Source: Synanceia verrucosa
Taxonomy: Eukaryota > Chordata > Actinopteri > Perciformes > Synanceiidae
Assembly (NCBI GenBank): GCA_029721515.1
Contig: CM056556.1
Span: 8,184,501 to 8,248,500 of the forward strand
DNA: 64,000 bases
Direction of reading: 5' to 3'
The notes under the pieces were generated by a model. The model did not search any database. It worked only from the letters and a program-made list of their open reading frames with translations, and was not told the DNA's origin. How positions within the stretch are numbered: position 1 is the first letter of the stretch; the number at the start of each line of letters is the position of its first letter. Position numbers and translations under genes: made by a program. Below are positions 63,701 through 64,000 of this stretch, piece by piece.

Positions 63701-64000
63701 CTTGCTGCAGGGTCAAAGAAGGGACAAGGTCCTTTACTCTGACTCAGAAAATGTCAGGAATGTTTAAACATGTTTGTGTTCACCAACGTAGGATTATTGT
63801 GCAGCGCATCAGTTGAATTGAGCTTGCACACATGACTTTAGACATGAGAGTCGGTGCTTTGTGTATCACAGACAGGGTGTTAGACTTCCGCTGCATGTGT
63901 GAGTGTGTGTTTGTGTTTGTCTCTGTGTCTGACTGCTGTAGCATGGGCTCTCTGCCAGAGATCCTCTGAGCTCTGGTCATGTTCACAGCTCCGTCCCCTG
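9518..64000 (+). CDS. magi2: Membrane-associated guanylate kinase, WW and PDZ domain-containing protein 2 (gene span, 3' part outside window)
   Basis: A MAGI-family scaffold that binds C-termini of receptors, adhesion proteins and PTEN at synapses and cell junctions, acting under the plasma membrane. Eleven coding exons were placed: 9518-9815, 25961-26077, 40390-40509, 43837-44061, 46016-46244, 46797-46876, 54585-54642, 55493-55614, 56211-56393, 59515-60044, 60818-60986. They sum to 2131 nt (about 710 residues) with the phase intact at every junction. Domain order: PDZ0 (~17-98), guanylate-kinase-like (~100-190), WW1 (~312-345, Trp316/Trp338), WW2 (~358-390, Trp362/Phe384), PDZ1 (~430-511), PDZ2 (~626-706). 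Similarity to MAGI2 rather than MAGI1 or MAGI3 is clear in the N-terminus (MSKSLKKKNHW), the WW region and PDZ1. Teleosts often have magi2a and magi2b; which one this is cannot be decided here. PDZ3-5 and the C-terminus lie beyond the window. Confidence 0.97.
11850..12090 (+). mobile_element. tRNA-related SINE-like retroposon with target-site duplication
   Basis: The 241-bp element carries a Pol III B-box-like ggttcgattcc (11881-11891), the 'ttaattggctaattt' and 'ctgggataggctccagcc' segments of a very common fish repeat, and a 3' ggatggatgg tail. It is flanked by identical 12-bp repeats, ggaattagatca (11838-11849 and 12091-12102). The A-box end is missing, so it is 5' truncated. It sits inside a roughly 45-bp tandem repeat, which it interrupts. 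The family assignment is from memory. Confidence 0.75.
16329..16700 (-). mobile_element. Degenerate Tc1-like DNA transposon remnant
   Basis: After a TA dinucleotide (16327-16328) the sequence begins with cactgatcaggcataaca, the end of a widespread fish Tc1-like family. The minus strand of ~16530-16690 matches the helix-turn-helix part of its transposase: it is homologous at the DNA level to the fragment at 52880-53046. The middle is deleted, and the other terminal inverted repeat is not seen. Inactive. Confidence 0.7.
20972..21109. repeat. TAGC-rich tandem and duplicated repeat
   Basis: Runs of tagctagc are arranged as two similar blocks, about 21001-21040 and 21071-21108, each with agctatttagcta followed by ttagt or gtagt. 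The self-complementary tetramer makes many overlapping palindromes. Confidence 0.7.
22025..22098. repeat. (GT)n microsatellite
   Basis: 74-bp GT repeat with a GC-rich interruption near 22050-22065 (gcgtgagcgcgcatgcg), a possible Z-DNA-forming tract. Confidence 0.9.
23171..23236. repeat. Perfect 28-bp inverted repeat (hairpin)
   Basis: The arms at 23171-23198 and 23209-23236 are exact reverse complements around a 10-bp AT-rich loop. The adjoining sequence is a 58-bp AT repeat. It could be the collapsed remains of a foldback element or a strand-switch product. Confidence 0.9.
23240..23297. repeat. (AT)n microsatellite
   Basis: An uninterrupted AT dinucleotide run of about 58 bp directly next to the 28-bp hairpin. 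It is strongly prone to cruciform formation and length change. Confidence 0.95.
23390..23560. mobile_element. Fragment of a TTAA-flanked DNA element
   Basis: It begins after TTAA (23386-23389) with ctctttgagtgccagtc and matches, in inverted orientation, the right half of the complete copy at 47362-47800. Shared segments include gacccacagaatatt and atgactctgaaaacac. Only one end is present. Confidence 0.7.
25961..26077 (+). CDS. magi2: magi2 exon 2 (guanylate-kinase-like domain, part 1)
   Basis: 117 nt, phase 1 to 1, residues 100-138. It starts GGVVDKDLRHYLNL and ends LRTVP plus a split Cys codon. Acceptor tgttcag, donor gtgagt. It is nearly identical to mammalian MAGI2 as I recall it. Confidence 0.97.
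28703..28746. repeat. (GT)n microsatellite
   Basis: Pure GT run of 44 bp in magi2 intron 2. Confidence 0.95.
30999..31078. repeat. (TATC)n/(TA)n microsatellite
   Basis: About 80 bp of mixed tatc and ta repeats with self-complementary TA blocks. Confidence 0.9.
32208..32442. mobile_element. Foldback/MITE-like inverted repeat
   Basis: The left arm (32208-32289) and right arm (32358-32442) are imperfect reverse complements over about 80 bp, sharing gcctggta, catggaatac, tgaaaggc and taagttgatc. The central part is also partly self-complementary. There is no coding content, and target-site duplications are not evident. Confidence 0.7.
32764..33140. mobile_element. Non-autonomous DNA transposon with 74-bp perfect TIRs
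   Basis: 377 bp beginning cagggtttttcctgcg and ending with its complement. The two 74-bp ends (32764-32837 and 33067-33140) are exact reverse complements, including a NotI-like gcggccgc core. A second exact inverted repeat of 27 bp (32835-32861 and 32890-32916) lies just inside the left arm. The flanking cacac on both sides (32759-32763, 33141-33145) may be a duplication but is ambiguous in CA-rich sequence. The CAGGG start is hAT-like; the superfamily is not proven. Confidence 0.8.
34846..34906. repeat. GATA/GACA-type tetranucleotide repeat
   Basis: Imperfect gata, gaca and gatg repeats over about 60 bp within a purine-rich stretch (~34690-34930). Confidence 0.85.
35787..36100 (+). mobile_element. 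tRNA-derived SINE
   Basis: It begins ggggatggcagtaactcag (A-box region), followed by a B-box-like agttcaagtcc at about 35825-35835, then a body with 'caccaaacacctatctgctcagggcg', and ends in 'aatttccccgacagggtgatcaataaa', the 3' tail typical of this fish SINE type. It is an old, diverged copy on the + strand. The family name is not assigned with certainty. Confidence 0.7.
37407..37467. repeat. (CT)n microsatellite
   Basis: An uninterrupted 61-bp CT run. Open frames across it are repeat translations, not genes. Confidence 0.95.
38640..38790 (+). mobile_element. 3' end of a non-LTR retrotransposon
   Basis: The sequence around 'cgttgtatgcaccgtca', then 'aatgacaataaaggc', followed by a (ttttga)n tail, is the typical 3' terminus of fish L2/CR1-like elements. 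Only the 3' noncoding part remains. Confidence 0.55.
40338..40377. repeat. (CT)n tract forming the exon 3 polypyrimidine tract
   Basis: A 40-bp CT repeat ends 12 nt before the magi2 exon 3 acceptor (gtctctctgcag), so it serves as the polypyrimidine tract. Confidence 0.9.
40390..40509 (+). CDS. magi2: magi2 exon 3 (guanylate-kinase-like domain, part 2)
   Basis: 120 nt, phase 1 to 1, residues 139-178. It begins by completing Cys, then TTRQPKEGEVPGVDY, and ends LLESGTYE with donor gtgggt. Confidence 0.97.
40510..43836 (+). other. magi2 intron 3
   Basis: 3.3-kb GT/AG intron. It contains a TG/TGAG microsatellite at 40792-40860 and a possible diverged transposon at 41262-41672 (see findings). Nothing else recognised. 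Confidence 0.8.
40792..40860. repeat. (TG)n/(TGAG)n microsatellite
   Basis: About 69 bp of TG repeats grading into tgag units. Confidence 0.9.
43837..44061 (+). CDS. magi2: magi2 exon 4 (end of GuK-like region and proline/acidic linker)
   Basis: 225 nt, phase 1 to 1, residues 179-253. It starts DNFYGTPKPPAEP. It contains a basic patch KRKRNQSVSN, where the serines fit a basophilic-kinase context, then a Glu run (PPEEEEEES) and VVNGNG. Acceptor cctcag, donor gtactg. Confidence 0.97.
44062..46015 (+). other. magi2 intron 4
   Basis: 1.95-kb intron, pyrimidine-rich around 44560-44790. The last part has a duplicated acceptor-like sequence at 45976-45985 (see findings). No other feature. Confidence 0.8.
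46016..46244 (+). CDS. magi2: magi2 exon 5 (linker and first half of WW1)
   Basis: 229 nt, phase 1 to 2, residues 254-330. It starts ESSEHEDKS and runs through a Pro/Ser/Glu-rich linker to LPDNWEMAYTEKGEVYFI. The first WW tryptophan is Trp316 (46201-46203). The donor is ga|gtaaga, and the last codon (Asp) is split. An apparent stop just after the donor is intronic. Confidence 0.97.
46245..46796 (+). other. magi2 intron 5
   Basis: 552-bp GT/AG intron interrupting the first WW domain (acceptor caccag). No other feature. Confidence 0.85.
46797..46876 (+). CDS. magi2: magi2 exon 6 (second half of WW1)
   Basis: 80 nt, phase 2 to 1, residues 330-356. It reads HNTKTTSWLDPRLAKKAKPP; the second WW tryptophan is Trp338. 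Donor gtgagt. Confidence 0.97.
47362..47800. mobile_element. TTAA-flanked non-autonomous DNA element (piggyBac-like target site)
   Basis: 439 bp flanked by TTAA at 47358-47361 and 47801-47804. The ends are imperfect inverted repeats: ctcatagagtgctagc against the complement of gactggcactcaaaga. Both arms then share gaaagtgcc and gacccacagaata in inverted order. No transposase is present. The TTAA target fits piggyBac; the superfamily is inferred from this only. Confidence 0.75.
48630..48670. repeat. (CA)n microsatellite
   Basis: 41-bp CA run in magi2 intron 6. Confidence 0.95.
51675..51707. repeat. (CA)n microsatellite
   Basis: 33-bp CA run in magi2 intron 6. Confidence 0.93.
52424..52541 (-). 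mobile_element. 5'-truncated SINE-like retroposon with 16-bp target-site duplication
   Basis: On the minus strand this is the 3' part of the same family as 11850-12090 (shared ctgggataggctccagcc and ggataagcggta). It is flanked by exact 16-bp direct repeats, cttattaggaaaatcc, at 52408-52423 and 52542-52557. The intact duplication suggests a fairly young insertion by target-primed reverse transcription. Confidence 0.85.
52880..53046 (+). pseudogene. Tc1-like transposase fragment
   Basis: The + strand translation around 52922-53046 resembles the N-terminal helix-turn-helix part of Tc1-like transposases (LGQSISKNAAFVGCS, then IYQKWSKGG). The same DNA segment occurs on the minus strand at ~16530-16690. 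There is no catalytic DDE part and no terminal repeats, so it is a dead fragment. Confidence 0.7.
54585..54642 (+). CDS. magi2: magi2 exon 7 (first half of WW2)
   Basis: 58 nt, phase 1 to 2, residues 357-376. It reads ELPYGWEKIDDPIYGSYYV with Trp362. The last codon is split (ga|t = Asp), donor gtaagt. Confidence 0.97.
54643..55492 (+). other. magi2 intron 7
   Basis: 850-bp GT/AG intron interrupting WW2 at the same position as intron 5 interrupts WW1 (phase 2, after the Tyr-x-Asp strand). No other feature. Confidence 0.85.
55493..55614 (+). CDS. magi2: magi2 exon 8 (second half of WW2 and linker)
   Basis: 122 nt, phase 2 to 1, residues 376-416. HINRRTQFENPVLEAK is followed by a Gln-rich linker (LEQQRQMQSQG) and donor gtacac. 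The second conserved WW tryptophan is Phe384 here, which is normal for MAGI WW2. Confidence 0.96.
55615..56210 (+). other. magi2 intron 8
   Basis: 596-bp GT/AG intron (acceptor cctttcag). No other feature. Confidence 0.85.
56211..56393 (+). CDS. magi2: magi2 exon 9 (PDZ1, first part)
   Basis: 183 nt, phase 1 to 1, residues 417-477. It holds the PDZ1 carboxylate-binding loop GFGFTIIGGDEPDEF (the loop Gly-Phe starts at residue 443) and DGPAAQDGKMDTG. Donor gtaatt. Confidence 0.97.
56394..59514 (+). other. magi2 intron 9
   Basis: 3.1-kb intron containing an L1-clade fragment on the minus strand (56912-57471). The rest shows no recognised feature. Confidence 0.8.
56912..57471 (-). mobile_element. 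5'-truncated L1-clade retrotransposon with target-site duplication
   Basis: On the minus strand, ~57375-57460 encodes a segment (IMLVASKKAIIKKWLKAE) like the C-terminus of L1 ORF2, followed by stops and a decayed 3' UTR. The direct repeat aatatcaagtatg plus ten T and 'at' occurs at both ends (from 56887 and from 57472), giving about 25 bp of identical flanks. The T run at the left is consistent with a poly-A tail and a T-rich target on the opposite strand. Confidence 0.8.
59515..60044 (+). CDS. magi2: magi2 exon 10 (PDZ1 end, linker, PDZ2 start)
   Basis: 530 nt, phase 1 to 0, residues 478-654. It starts GDVIVYINDICVLG and completes PDZ1 (LCRGYPLPFDPEDP). A long Ala/Pro/Ser/Gly-rich linker follows, with HDDNVSMASSG. 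PDZ2 begins around residue 626, with its GFGFTIADS loop at residue 638. Acceptor ctcctcag, donor cag|gtgacg. Confidence 0.97.
60045..60817 (+). other. magi2 intron 10
   Basis: 773-bp GT/AG intron. Its acceptor (tactgtggttcag) has a weak polypyrimidine tract. No other feature. Confidence 0.85.
60818..60986 (+). CDS. magi2: magi2 exon 11 (PDZ2, second part)
   Basis: 169 nt, phase 0 to 1, residues 655-710. It reads VLEPGSQGGSGLIEGDLILEVNQQPV, then a helix, then ATLLIQRGAT. Donor gtgaga. Confidence 0.96.
60987..63988 (+). other. magi2 intron 11
   Basis: About 3 kb to the candidate next exon at 63989. No gene or clear repeat was recognised in it. The right border is uncertain. Confidence 0.6.
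63989..64000 (+). CDS. magi2: magi2 exon 12, possible first 12 bases
   Basis: After ttcacag (ending 63988) the bases join in phase to read A-P-S-P, which resembles the SPW context that follows PDZ2 in mammalian MAGI2. The exon is cut by the window edge. A rival acceptor with a better pyrimidine tract, gactgctgtag, ends at about 63940 and is also open to the edge in the same phase. Confidence 0.4.

Noticed and set aside
1..64000. A novel biological system, gene cluster, virus or CRISPR-like array
   Set aside because: All secure coding sequence belongs to gnai1 and magi2. The remaining structure is explained by introns, microsatellites and fragmentary transposons.

Overview
This window is ordinary vertebrate nuclear DNA, most likely from a ray-finned (teleost) fish. 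Coding exons are short, have GT/AG splice sites, and sit in introns of 0.1 to 16 kb full of microsatellites and degenerate fish-type transposons: Tc1-like fragments, a tRNA-related SINE of a kind common in spiny-rayed fish, an L1-clade fragment, and TTAA-flanked and other foldback elements. No prokaryotic, viral or CRISPR features were seen. The species cannot be named from the sequence.

Layout. Positions 1-3153 (+) hold the last six coding exons (end of exon 3 through exon 8) of gnai1, the Gi alpha-1 subunit of heterotrimeric G proteins. A 3' UTR follows that may carry a small intron. Positions ~3.9-9.3 kb are intergenic and contain one clear Tc1/mariner-type MITE (5064-5333). A GC-rich region at ~9.32-9.53 kb with three short upstream ORFs leads into magi2, a membrane-associated guanylate kinase scaffold. 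Its first 11 coding exons run from 9518 to 60986 on the + strand. They encode about 710 residues: PDZ0, a guanylate-kinase-like domain, two WW domains, PDZ1 and PDZ2. The gene continues beyond the right edge; a possible start of exon 12 lies in the last 12 bases.

The reading phase is continuous across all 5 gnai1 and all 10 magi2 internal junctions, so the two models are secure. Both proteins act at the inner face of the plasma membrane. Gi alpha-1 inhibits adenylyl cyclase downstream of receptors; MAGI2 assembles receptors, adhesion proteins and PTEN at synapses and cell junctions. Their adjacency probably reflects an ancestral GNAI-MAGI linkage rather than shared regulation.

I found no evidence of an undescribed biological system. 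The observations most worth a second look are a 377-bp element with perfect 74-bp terminal inverted repeats and a second nested palindrome; a SINE-like copy that appears to carry a template-switch inverted duplication; a pair of TTAA-flanked elements; an expanded CT microsatellite acting as the polypyrimidine tract of a magi2 exon; the uORF cluster before the magi2 start codon; and the head-to-tail order of gnai1 and magi2.
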